Below, one piece after another: positions 25,328-33,438 of a stretch of 64,000 nt of DNA. This stretch comes from an uncultured Lachnospiraceae bacterium (GTDB taxonomy: Bacteria > Bacillota > Clostridia > Lachnospirales > Lachnospiraceae). Below the pieces are notes generated by a model. It was not told the origin of the DNA. It did no database searches and saw only the letters and a program-made list of their open reading frames with translations. The DNA lies in the NCBI GenBank assembly GCA_910586645.1, contig CAJUIS010000010.1, forward strand, positions 1 through 64,000, read 5' to 3'. Numbering within the stretch: the stretch's first letter is position 1; each line of letters opens with the position of its first letter. A program made the translations under genes and the position numbers.

Positions 25328-26614
25328 ATGAAATTATTAATTAAGAGCGGCAGGGTGATGGATCCTGCGTCTAAGACGGATGAAGTGTCTGATATTTTGA
25401 TTGAGAATGGGAAAATTACAAAGATTGCAAAGCAGATCAAAGGGAAAGCGGATAAAACGATTGACGCAAAGGGATGCTTTGTCATGCCGGGATTTATTGA
25501 TCTTCATGTGCATTTAAGAGATCCGGGTTTTGAAGAGAAGGAAACAATCGTTACAGGAGCAAAGGCGGCGGCAAGGGGCGGGTTTACCACAATTCTTGCG
25601 ATGCCGAATACAAAGCCTGTCGTGGACAATGCGGACGTTGTAAATTATGTGCATCAGAAGGCCAAAAACCTGGCGGCTGTCAACGTGCTTCAAATCGGCG
25701 CGGTGACAAAGGGGCAGAAGGGAAAGGAGCTGGCGGAGATTCATAAGATGGCGCAGGCGAATATCCCTGCCATTTCTGAAGACGGCAGTTCCGTTATGAA
25801 TGCGGATCTCTACGATCGTGCGATGCGGATTGCAAAAGAAGAGAACATTCCGGTATTTGCCCACTGTGAAGATAAAAACCTGGCGCGCGGCGGCGTGATG
25901 AATGCGGGAGAAAAGGCGAAAGAGCTTTACCTGCCCGGCATAGCGAATGAAGCGGAAGACGTAATCGTGGCAAGGGATATCGTGCTTGCGCACGGAACGG
26001 GAGCGCACCTGCATTTTTGCCATTGTTCCACGAGAGGGAGCGTCTTTATGATAAGGCAGGCGAAAGAAAAAGGCATACATGTCACTGCGGAAGCGGCTCC
26101 GCATCATTTTACCCTTTCCGAAGAGGATATACAAAGAGATGATGCAAATTATAAAATGAATCCGCCGCTTCGTTCCGTAAAAGACGTTGAGGCAATCCGG
26201 GAAGGATTAAAAGACGGCACGATTGACGTGATTGCGACGGATCATGCGCCGCATACGGCGATTGAAAAGGGAAGATCCATGCGCAGGGCCCCGTTTGGAA
26301 TTGTCGGCCTTGAAACGGCGGCGGCGCTTACGTATTCAGAGCTGGTGCTGAAAGATTACCTTACGCCAATGCAGATGGCGGAGAAGTTAAGTTATAATCC
26401 GGCCAGGATTATTGGCCTGGATAAAGGGACGATAAAAGAAGGAGGCGTTGCGGATCTTGTCATTTTTGATCCCAGCTCAAATTATACGATATCAAAAGAC
26501 GAATTTGCGGGCAAGGCAAAAAATACGCCGTTTCACAACAGAAAAGTAACCGGAAAAGTAATCGCTACCATTGTGTCCGGTGAAATAGTATACAGGGAGG
26601 GGACATTGAAATGA
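25328..26614 (+). CDS. pyrC: dihydroorotase
   Basis: A 428-residue class I dihydroorotase of the amidohydrolase fold, third step of pyrimidine synthesis. Metal-binding motifs are PGFIDLHVHLRDPG near residue 55, the central HCHCSTRGS and the C-terminal DVIATDHAPHT. It starts at ATG 25328 after GAGGGG; a GTG nine bases upstream is also in frame. No terminator or promoter is visible in the 60 bp after lysC, so it is probably on the same transcript. It overlaps pyrF by four bases. Confidence 0.95.
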   Translation: MKLLIKSGRVMDPASKTDEVSDILIENGKITKIAKQIKGKADKTIDAKGCFVMPGFIDLHVHLRDPGFEEKETIVTGAKAAARGGFTTILAMPNTKPVVDNADVVNYVHQKAKNLAAVNVLQIGAVTKGQKGKELAEIHKMAQANIPAISEDGSSVMNADLYDRAMRIAKEENIPVFAHCEDKNLARGGVMNAGEKAKELYLPGIANEAEDVIVARDIVLAHGTGAHLHFCHCSTRGSVFMIRQAKEKGIHVTAEAAPHHFTLSEEDIQRDDANYKMNPPLRSVKDVEAIREGLKDGTIDVIATDHAPHTAIEKGRSMRRAPFGIVGLETAAALTYSELVLKDYLTPMQMAEKLSYNPARIIGLDKGTIKEGGVADLVIFDPSSNYTISKDEFAGKAKNTPFHNRKVTGKVIATIVSGEIVYREGTLK

Positions 26615-27540
26615 TTCAAAAACTGGCAGATAAAATCAGACAGACACATGCGCCGGTCTGCATAGGACTGGATCCGATGCTTGACTATATTCCGGAGCAT
26701 ATATTAAAAAAAGCGTTTGACGATTTTGGAGAAACGCTTTTGGGCGCGGCGGAAGCGGTCTGGCAGTACAACCGGGCAATTATTGACGCGGTATATGATT
26801 TGATTCCTTCCGTGAAACCGCAGATTGCAATGTATGAGCAGTTTGGAATAGAAGGGCTTAAGGTCTTTCAGAAGACGATTGATTATTGTCACGAAAAAGG
26901 GCTGCTTGTCATCGGCGATATTAAACGCGGCGATATAGGCTCTACTTCTGCGGCTTACGCAGCCGGGCATCTTGGCAAAGTAAAAATCGGCAGTAAGGCA
27001 TTTGCAGGATTTGGAGAGGATTTTGCAACGGTCAATCCATACCTTGGAACGGACGGCGTAAAACCGTTTCTGGATGTCTGCAAAGAAGAGAAAAAAGGGA
27101 TTTTTATTTTGGTTAAGACGTCGAACCCGTCCAGCGGAGAATTTCAGGACCGCCTGATCGACGGCAGGCCGCTGTATGAATGGGTCGGTGAAAAAGTAAA
27201 CGAGTGGGGCAGCGGCTGCATGGGAGACAACTACAGTTATGTCGGCGCAGTCGTTGGCGCAACGTATCCTGAAATGGGAAAGACGCTTCGCAAAATTATG
27301 CCAAAGAGTTTCATACTGGTGCCGGGTTATGGCGCACAGGGAGGAAAGGGATCCGATTTGGCTCATTTTTTCAATGACGACGGTCTTGGAGCTGTTGTAA
27401 ATTCTTCGAGAGGAATTATTGCAGCGTACAAACAGGAGAAATATCAGAAGTTTGGAAGCGAAAATTTTGCGGAGGCGTCCAGGGCGGCAGCAAAAGATAT
27501 GATCGAAGATATTGACAAAGCGCTGCAGGCGGCAAAATAG
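26611..27540 (+). CDS. pyrF: orotidine 5'-phosphate decarboxylase (type 2)
   Basis: A 309-residue decarboxylase making UMP from OMP. The length and the GLDPMLDYIP opening identify the longer type 2 (PyrF 2) group. The catalytic Asp-Lys-x-x-Asp region is GDIKRGDIGSTS, and PGYGAQGGKG is the phosphate loop. The ATGA overlap with pyrC indicates translational coupling; pyrK follows 10 bp later. Confidence 0.95.
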   Translation: MIQKLADKIRQTHAPVCIGLDPMLDYIPEHILKKAFDDFGETLLGAAEAVWQYNRAIIDAVYDLIPSVKPQIAMYEQFGIEGLKVFQKTIDYCHEKGLLVIGDIKRGDIGSTSAAYAAGHLGKVKIGSKAFAGFGEDFATVNPYLGTDGVKPFLDVCKEEKKGIFILVKTSNPSSGEFQDRLIDGRPLYEWVGEKVNEWGSGCMGDNYSYVGAVVGATYPEMGKTLRKIMPKSFILVPGYGAQGGKGSDLAHFFNDDGLGAVVNSSRGIIAAYKQEKYQKFGSENFAEASRAAAKDMIEDIDKALQAAK

Positions 27541-27550
27541 GAGAGCATTT

Positions 27551-28318
27551 ATGTCGGAAAAGAGAAGAGAAAAAGCGGTCATTCTCCAAAACGAAGAAAT
27601 TTGTCCCGGGATCTTCGACATGAGAATTCGTACCGGAGAAATAGCGGGTCTGGCAAAAGCGGGACAGTTCGCCGCGCTTTACTGCAAAGACGGCAGCAGG
27701 CTTTTGCCGCGGCCAATCAGCATCTGCGAAATCAATAAAGAAGAACGGTCGCTCCGGTTTGTCTTTCGGGTTGCCGGGAAAGGGACAAAAGAATTTTCCC
27801 GGATGAAGGCCGGAATGCAGATAGATGTGACGGGGCCTCTGGGAAACGGTTTTTCTGACAGGAAGTTGGACGCGCTTATTGTTGGCGGCGGAATCGGGAT
27901 ACCGCCGATGCTTGAGCTTTCCAAACAGTTGGGCGGAAAAAAGCAGATTGCGCTTGGTTACAGGGACGCTTTGTTTTTATATGAAGACTTTAAAAAATAC
28001 GGCGACGTATATATCGCTACGGAAGACGGCAGCAGCGGGACGAAGGGAAACGTCTTAGACGCCATACGGGAAAACGGGCTTACGGCTGACGTGATTTATG
28101 CCTGCGGCCCGGCTCCTATGCTTCGGGCGTTAAAAGCATATGCAGCCGAACATAAAATGGAATGTTATGTGTCTTTGGAGGAGCGTATGGCCTGCGGCAT
28201 CGGAGCCTGCCTGGGCTGCGTCTGCAAATCCAAAGAAGCAGACGCGCACACAAATGTAAAAAATAAAAGGATTTGCAAAGAAGGGCCTGTGTTTGCAGCA
28301 AAGGAGGTGGAGTTTTGA
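27551..28318 (+). CDS. pyrK: dihydroorotate dehydrogenase electron-transfer subunit
   Basis: A 255-residue FAD and [2Fe-2S] protein that passes electrons from PyrDB to NAD+. It has the flavin-binding RPISICEIN motif, the NAD-binding VGGGIGIPPMLELSK motif and the C-terminal cysteine cluster CGIGACLGCVCKS followed by a distant RICKEGPVF cysteine. The start at 27551 follows AGGAGAG. Its TGA overlaps the pyrD ATG (TGATG). Confidence 0.95.
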   Translation: MSEKRREKAVILQNEEICPGIFDMRIRTGEIAGLAKAGQFAALYCKDGSRLLPRPISICEINKEERSLRFVFRVAGKGTKEFSRMKAGMQIDVTGPLGNGFSDRKLDALIVGGGIGIPPMLELSKQLGGKKQIALGYRDALFLYEDFKKYGDVYIATEDGSSGTKGNVLDAIRENGLTADVIYACGPAPMLRALKAYAAEHKMECYVSLEERMACGIGACLGCVCKSKEADAHTNVKNKRICKEGPVFAAKEVEF

Positions 28319-29226
28319 TGAATCTTGCGGTAAACATTGCCGGAGTTACGCTGAAAAATCCTGTGATGACGGCTTCCGGCACGTTTGGTTCGGGAGAAGA
28401 ATTTTCGGAGTTTGTAGATTTGAACCGGCTTGGAGCAGTAGTGACAAAGGGAGTTGCAAATATTCCCTGGGAAGGAAATCCCGTGCCAAGGGTGGCGGAA
28501 GTTTACGGCGGTATGCTCAATGCAGTCGGCCTGCAGAATCCCGGGATCGATCTGTTTATGAAAAGGGACATTCCCTTTTTAAAAAAATATGATACGAAAA
28601 TTATTGTGAATGTGTGCGGAAAGAGCGCGAAAGATTACTGTGAAGTTGTGGAACGGCTGGCGGATGAACCTGTGGATTTGCTGGAAATCAATATCTCCTG
28701 CCCCAATGTCAAGGAAGGCGGCATTGCGTTTGGACAGGAAGCAAAAAGCGTGGAATTTATTACAAAAGAAGTAAAACGATATGCGGCTCAGCCGGTGATT
28801 ATGAAATTAAGCCCAAACGTTACGGATATTGCGGAAATGGCAAAGGCGGCGGAGGCGGGAGGCGCAGATGCGCTTTCTTTAATTAACACGCTGACCGGGA
28901 TGAAAATAGACATTCAGAGGCGGAAGTTTGCGCTTGCGAATAAGACGGGAGGGTTATCCGGGCCCGCGATTCATCCGGTGGCCGTCCGCATGGTTTATCA
29001 GGCGGCTTTGGCAGTGAAGCTTCCAATTATTGGGATGGGGGGCATTCTGACAGCCGAAGACGCTATTGAGATGATGCTTGCGGGCGCATCCGCAGTATCT
29101 GTGGGGACGGCGAATTTCCGGAATCCGGCGGCAACGGCGGAGATTTTGGAAGGGATACGCTCTTATATGGAAGAACAGGGGATTTCAGATGTGAAAGAGC
29201 TTGTCGGAGCAGTGGAAGATAAATAA
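28318..29226 (+). CDS. pyrD: dihydroorotate dehydrogenase, NAD-linked catalytic subunit
   Basis: A 302-residue class 1B dihydroorotate dehydrogenase. Blocks visible are NPVMTASGTFG, the lysine-containing VVTKGVANIPW, EINISCPNVKEGG with the class 1 cysteine, MKLSPNVTDI and the FMN site GMGGILTAEDAIEMMLAGAS. It pairs with the adjoining pyrK. AAGGAGGTGG gives a strong ribosome site. It ends the gene run that starts with hom; a clear terminator follows. Confidence 0.95.
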   Translation: MNLAVNIAGVTLKNPVMTASGTFGSGEEFSEFVDLNRLGAVVTKGVANIPWEGNPVPRVAEVYGGMLNAVGLQNPGIDLFMKRDIPFLKKYDTKIIVNVCGKSAKDYCEVVERLADEPVDLLEINISCPNVKEGGIAFGQEAKSVEFITKEVKRYAAQPVIMKLSPNVTDIAEMAKAAEAGGADALSLINTLTGMKIDIQRRKFALANKTGGLSGPAIHPVAVRMVYQAALAVKLPIIGMGGILTAEDAIEMMLAGASAVSVGTANFRNPAATAEILEGIRSYMEEQGISDVKELVGAVEDK

Positions 29227-29236
29227 TATGGCGGTG

Positions 29237-29270
29237 AAGAATCCTGTATGGCAGGATTCTTTTTCTTTTT
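29237..29270 (+). terminator. terminator after pyrD
   Basis: AAGAATCCTG (29237-29246) pairs perfectly with CAGGATTCTT (29252-29261) around TATGG, then a T-rich tail to 29270. Confidence 0.92.
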
Positions 29271-29326
29271 GTGAAACATTGTGATGCGAATCTGTCCGGT
29301 GCGCATATGATTTTAAAAATTGCACA

Positions 29327-29355
29327 TTGAATTTTGGGATGGAAGAGATTATACT
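29327..29355 (+). promoter_or_regulatory. promoter of feoB
   Basis: TTGAAT (29327-29332), 17-bp spacer, TATACT (29350-29355). The start codon is 25 bp after the -10. No clear Fur-type inverted repeat was recognised around it. Confidence 0.65.
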
Positions 29356-29379
29356 AAGTTTGGCAAGGAGGATGAAGAG

Positions 29380-31725
29380 ATGACCTTAAAAGATCTGGAA
29401 GCAGGGCAGTCCGCCATTGTAAAAAGCGTCGGAGGAGCCGGTTCCCTGCGGCAGCATTTTCTGGATATGGGAGTGATACCGGAAGCGAAGGTGACGCTGG
29501 AAAAGTATGCGCCTATGGGCGATCCCATGGAGATTCGGATTCACGGCTATGAGCTGACCCTGCGTCTGGAAGATGCCGGGAGGATTGAAGTTGAAAGACA
29601 GCCGGATGGCGATCCTGTAGAAAAGAGGGAGGTTTCCCCGAAAAAGAGGAAGGAGCATCCCGGGTTTGGCGAAGGGGGAAAGTATCACAAAAAAGAGGAT
29701 GAAACCCCGCTGCCAAAAGATACCTGTCTTACATTCGCACTGGCAGGAAACCAGAACTGCGGAAAGACGACGCTGTTTAACCAGCTGACAGGGTCAAATC
29801 AGCGCGTGGGTAATTTTCCGGGAGTTACGGTGGACTGTAAAAAGGGTTCCATAAAAGGGAATGCCAATACCCTGGTAACGGATTTGCCCGGCATTTATTC
29901 ACTTTCTCCGTACAGCAGTGAGGAGATTGTGTCCAGGCAGTTTATTTTAGAGGAGAAGCCCGCGGGCATTATCAATATTGTAGACGCGACAAATATTGAA
30001 AGAAACCTTTACCTTACGATGCAGCTTATGGAACTAGACGTTCCTATGGTGCTTGCGCTCAATATGATGGATGAAGTCCGGGGGAACGGGGGTTCCATTT
30101 ACATAAATGAAATGGAAGAAATGTTAGGAATTCCGGTCGTTCCGATTTCCGCGGCAAAAAACGAGGGGATTGACGAGCTGATCAGTCATGCGCTTCATGT
30201 GGCATGGTTTCAGGAAAAACCGGGAAGAAAGGATTTTTGCGGACAAAATGATAACGGGGGAGCCGTTCACAGATGTCTGCATGGAATGATTCACCTGATT
30301 GAGGATCATGCGAAAAGCGCCGGGATACCGCTGCGGTTTGCCGCGACAAAGCTGGTCGAAGGGGACGGGGAGGTTCTGAAAGCTTTAAAGCTGTCAGAAA
30401 ACGAACAGGAAATGATGGAGCATATCATATACCAGATGGAAGTGGAGCGGGGGCTTGACCGCGCGGCGGCCATTGCGGATATGCGGTTTACTTTTATTAA
30501 AAAACTGGTTGAGAAAGCTGTTATCAAACCCAAGGAAAGCAAAGAGCGGCAGGCAAGCCGGAAAATTGACGTGTTTTTGACGGGAAAATATACGGCGATT
30601 CCTGCATTTGCCGGAATTATGCTTCTGGTGTTTTTTCTGACGTTTCATGTGATCGGAGCTTACTTTCAGGGCATTTTGGAGACGGGAATCGGGATGCTGA
30701 CAAAAGCCTGTGATTTGGCCATGGAATCGTGGCAGGTAAATGATGTGCTGCATTCCCTGGTAATTGACGGCATTTTTAACGGAATCGGGAGCGTTTTAAG
30801 TTTTCTCCCGATTATTGTGACATTGTTTTTCTTTCTGTCTCTTTTGGAAGATACGGGATATATGGCAAGGGTGGCCTTTGTTATGGATAAGCTGCTTCGG
30901 AAAATCGGCTTGTCCGGAAGAAGCATTGTGCCGATGCTGATTGGATTTGGATGTACGGTTCCCGGCGTAATGGCAAGCCGGACGCTTCCTTCGGAGCGGG
31001 ACAGGAAGATGACGATTATGCTGACGCCGTTTATGAGCTGTACGGCAAAGCTGCCGATTTACGGATTTTTTACGGCGGCATTTTTTCCGGAGTATGGCGG
31101 GCTCGTTATGGCGGCGCTGTATTTTGCGGGAATTGCAGTGGGGATTCTTGCGGCGATTTTGATGAAGAAAAGCATATTTAAAGGGGAAGCCGTTCCGTTT
31201 GTCATGGAGCTGCCAAATTACCGTATGCCCAGCATGAAAAATGTGGCGCAGCTTCTCTGGGAAAAGGCGAAGGATTTTTTACAGCGGGCGTTTACCGTTA
31301 TTTTTGCGGCGGCGATTGTGATATGGTTTCTGCAGACGTTTGATCTCCGCCTGAATACAGTGACAAATTCAAAGGACAGTATGCTGGCTCTGCTGGCGGG
31401 AGGAATTGCGCCTGTGTTTGCGCCTCTTGGATTTGGAGACTGGAGAATTTCCACAGCGCTGATAGCGGGGTTTATGGCAAAAGAAAGCGTTGTGTCCACA
31501 TTGTCCGTTCTTTTTGGCGGAGTGGCTGGCGTTCAGGCCGTTCTTGCTCCGTCTGCGGCGGCGGCTCTTTTGGTTTTTTGCCTGCTTTATACGCCCTGCG
31601 TGGCGGCAGTGGCGGCAATCCGAAGAGAGCTGGGGACAAAGTGGGCGGCGTGTGTGATCGTCGGACAGTGCGCAGTTGCCTGGATTTTTGCGTATGCCGT
31701 GCATCTGGCCGGGATGCTTGTCTGA
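29380..31725 (+). CDS. feoB: ferrous iron transporter FeoB with fused FeoA domain
   Basis: A 781-residue Fe(II) transporter. Residues 1-75 are a FeoA-type SH3-like domain (LRQHFLDMGVIPEAK); after a charged linker (76-115) comes the G domain with G1 GNQNCGKTT (123-131), switch region RVGNFPGVTVD and G3 DLPGIYSL. The membrane part begins near residue 410 and holds two Gate-type blocks (VPMLIGFGCTVPGVMASR; LLYTPCVAAVAAIRREL), the latter with conserved cysteines. The start at 29380 follows AAGGAGG. FeoA is normally a separate small protein; here it is joined, as in some other Firmicutes. Confidence 0.95.
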   Translation: MTLKDLEAGQSAIVKSVGGAGSLRQHFLDMGVIPEAKVTLEKYAPMGDPMEIRIHGYELTLRLEDAGRIEVERQPDGDPVEKREVSPKKRKEHPGFGEGGKYHKKEDETPLPKDTCLTFALAGNQNCGKTTLFNQLTGSNQRVGNFPGVTVDCKKGSIKGNANTLVTDLPGIYSLSPYSSEEIVSRQFILEEKPAGIINIVDATNIERNLYLTMQLMELDVPMVLALNMMDEVRGNGGSIYINEMEEMLGIPVVPISAAKNEGIDELISHALHVAWFQEKPGRKDFCGQNDNGGAVHRCLHGMIHLIEDHAKSAGIPLRFAATKLVEGDGEVLKALKLSENEQEMMEHIIYQMEVERGLDRAAAIADMRFTFIKKLVEKAVIKPKESKERQASRKIDVFLTGKYTAIPAFAGIMLLVFFLTFHVIGAYFQGILETGIGMLTKACDLAMESWQVNDVLHSLVIDGIFNGIGSVLSFLPIIVTLFFFLSLLEDTGYMARVAFVMDKLLRKIGLSGRSIVPMLIGFGCTVPGVMASRTLPSERDRKMTIMLTPFMSCTAKLPIYGFFTAAFFPEYGGLVMAALYFAGIAVGILAAILMKKSIFKGEAVPFVMELPNYRMPSMKNVAQLLWEKAKDFLQRAFTVIFAAAIVIWFLQTFDLRLNTVTNSKDSMLALLAGGIAPVFAPLGFGDWRISTALIAGFMAKESVVSTLSVLFGGVAGVQAVLAPSAAAALLVFCLLYTPCVAAVAAIRRELGTKWAACVIVGQCAVAWIFAYAVHLAGMLV

Positions 31726-31797
31726 AGCCGTTGTCTGCGGGCTTTGCCAAAAGATGGCGCAGTTTATAAAATATTTCAACTATTTTTGCGTGGCTTG

Positions 31798-31806
31798 TGT
31801 TATAAT
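31798..31806 (+). promoter_or_regulatory. extended -10 promoter of the thioredoxin gene
   Basis: TGTTATAAT at 31798-31806 is an extended -10 element with no convincing -35. The downstream start is at 31839 after AAAAGGAG. Confidence 0.5.
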
Positions 31807-31838
31807 GACGAAATCAATAGAAAAGGAGTTTGAGCAAT

Positions 31839-32456
31839 ATGCGAAAAAAGAAAAAATACATGAAAATTTTGTTTTTGGCCGGTATGGGCAGTATGCTTCT
31901 TTTGGGCGGATGCGCCAAAACGAAGGAGCCGTCCGTTTCGGAAAAAGCAAAAGAAGAGGCATTAAATTCCGAAAGCGAGACGGACGCGCCGGAGGCCGAA
32001 AGCGTGGGCGAGTTTTCCATGCAGGATATCGAGGGGGAAACCTATACGCAGGAAATGTTTTCGGATTACGATTTGACGATGGTAAATGTATTTACAACAT
32101 GGTGTACGCCATGTGTCAACGAGATACCTGATTTGGAAAAGCTGAAAAATGAAATGGCGGATCAGGGAGTAAACGTTGTCGGCATTGTTTTGGATGCGGC
32201 TGACGGTACGGGAAGCGCAGATGAAGAAGTTGTGGAAAAGGCAAAACTTCTGGCGGAGAAAACGGGAGCCAAGTATCCGTTTTTGCTGCCGGATCAAGGA
32301 TACTTAAATGGAAGGCTTTTGGGAATCAACGCCGTTCCGGAAACGTTTTTTGTAGATAAAGAAGGGAATTTTACCGGAGAAACTTATACCGGAAGCCGTT
32401 CGTTTGAGGAATGGAAAGATATTGTGGAGACAGTGCGGGAAGGAGCGGCGCAGTGA
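31839..32456 (+). CDS. thioredoxin-fold lipoprotein (TlpA/ResA-like)
   Basis: A 205-residue lipoprotein: charged N-terminus, hydrophobic signal and lipobox LLGGC at about residues 22-26, an acidic linker, then a thioredoxin fold with active site WCTPC and the cis-proline block NAVPETFFVDKEG. It would reduce disulfides or act as a peroxiredoxin-like reductase on the outer face of the membrane. Electrons probably come from the two membrane proteins encoded next, with which it overlaps. The ATG at 31839 is chosen because the TTG at 31830 lies on the ribosome site. Confidence 0.88.
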   Translation: MRKKKKYMKILFLAGMGSMLLLGGCAKTKEPSVSEKAKEEALNSESETDAPEAESVGEFSMQDIEGETYTQEMFSDYDLTMVNVFTTWCTPCVNEIPDLEKLKNEMADQGVNVVGIVLDAADGTGSADEEVVEKAKLLAEKTGAKYPFLLPDQGYLNGRLLGINAVPETFFVDKEGNFTGETYTGSRSFEEWKDIVETVREGAAQ

Positions 32457-32602
32457 GCCGCTTCGTGCGCTCACGCCGGAGCGGGATCTGCTTTGCGGCG
32501 GCAGGGCTTCTTATGATGGCATTTGGAATTTTCCGCGGGGAAATGGCCGTTGTTTTTGAGAAAGCCGTCAATATTTGTCTGGAGTGTGTTGGAATTGGAT
32601 AA
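32453..32602 (+). CDS. CD1871A-family CXXC microprotein
   Basis: A 49-residue protein beginning at GTG 32453, overlapping the previous stop (GTGA). One hydrophobic helix at about residues 10-25 is followed by FRGEMAVVFEKAVNICLECVGIG, read as a short amphipathic piece and a terminal CLEC motif with a GIG end. This matches the CD1871A family of CXXC microproteins in clostridia. Position between a thioredoxin lipoprotein and a polyferredoxin suggests it relays electrons or thiols across the membrane. The role is inferred; the gene is easily missed because it is short and starts with GTG. Confidence 0.75.
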   Translation: MSRFVRSRRSGICFAAAGLLMMAFGIFRGEMAVVFEKAVNICLECVGIG

Positions 32603-33434
32603 AAGAAAAAAGGCAAGTGAGTGGAAGCGTCACAGGGTACAGGCGCTCTGGGCGCTTGTTACAAACAGTTACATTGCAGGATTTGTTCAGGGAAAGATCT
32701 ATAAGGGGAGTTTGAAAAATCTCTGTGTTCCCGGATTAAACTGTTATTCCTGTCCGGGAGCCGTCGGAGCGTGTCCGATTGGAGCCCTGCAGGCAGTGAT
32801 AGGAAACTGGAATTTTAAGTTCGCATTTTATGTGGCCGGATTTTTGATGTTTATCGGAGCTTTGATGGGAAGGTTTGTCTGCGGGTGGCTGTGTCCGTTT
32901 GGATTGATTCAGGATTTGCTGCACAAAATCCCTTTTCCAAAAAAAATAAAAACGTTTCGGGGAGATAAGCTGCTTAGGAAACTGAAATATTTCGTACTGG
33001 CAGCGTTTGTTATCCTGCTTCCGATGTTTCTTGTGGATATTCTGGGGCAGGGCGCGCCTTATTTTTGTAAGCTGATTTGTCCTGTGGGGACGCTTGAAGG
33101 CGGTCTGCCGCTGGTTCTTATGAACAAATCCATGCATGGTGCCCTTGGATTTTTGTATGCCTGGAAAAACGTTCTGCTTGTCATTACGATTGTTTTGTCG
33201 GTGATAATTTACCGCCCGTTCTGCAAATACATATGTCCGCTGGGAGCCGTTTATTCTGTATTTAATCCGGTTTCTGTGTTTCGCTACCGGGTAGAGAAAG
33301 AGAAATGCACAGGCTGCGGCATATGTGCGGACGTCTGTAAAATGCAGGTGGATCCGGTGAAAAACGCCAATCATCCGGAATGTATCCGCTGTGGGCTGTG
33401 TAAAAAATCGTGCCCGTCAAAGGCGATTCGATAA
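32595..33434 (+). CDS. polytopic 4Fe-4S membrane protein (NapH/CcoG-like)
   Basis: A 279-residue protein with about five membrane segments and many cysteines. Membrane-associated clusters read CYSCPGAVGACPIG, CGWLCPFGL, CKLICPVG and CKYICPLGA (the Fer4_5/NapH pattern); the C-terminus has two classic ferredoxin motifs, CTGCGICADVCKM and CIRCGLCKKSCPS. It begins at TTG 32595 inside the end of the microprotein gene, about 10 bases after GGAG. It would move electrons from the cytoplasm through the membrane, plausibly to the CXXC microprotein and thioredoxin lipoprotein. Its 3' end nearly touches the convergent gene at 33439. Confidence 0.85.
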   Translation: MDKRKKASEWKRHRVQALWALVTNSYIAGFVQGKIYKGSLKNLCVPGLNCYSCPGAVGACPIGALQAVIGNWNFKFAFYVAGFLMFIGALMGRFVCGWLCPFGLIQDLLHKIPFPKKIKTFRGDKLLRKLKYFVLAAFVILLPMFLVDILGQGAPYFCKLICPVGTLEGGLPLVLMNKSMHGALGFLYAWKNVLLVITIVLSVIIYRPFCKYICPLGAVYSVFNPVSVFRYRVEKEKCTGCGICADVCKMQVDPVKNANHPECIRCGLCKKSCPSKAIR

Positions 33435-33438
33435 AAGG

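Noticed and set aside
26704..27621. 305-codon open frame on the minus strand opposite pyrF
   Set aside because: It lies entirely across pyrF and the start of pyrK, has no ribosome site, and its translation resembles no family. It is open because of the codon pattern of the real genes.
32736..33374. 212-codon minus-strand frame opposite the polyferredoxin gene
   Set aside because: The plus strand encodes clear ferredoxin motifs over the same span; the antisense product is rich in Arg, His and Lys without recognisable domains.
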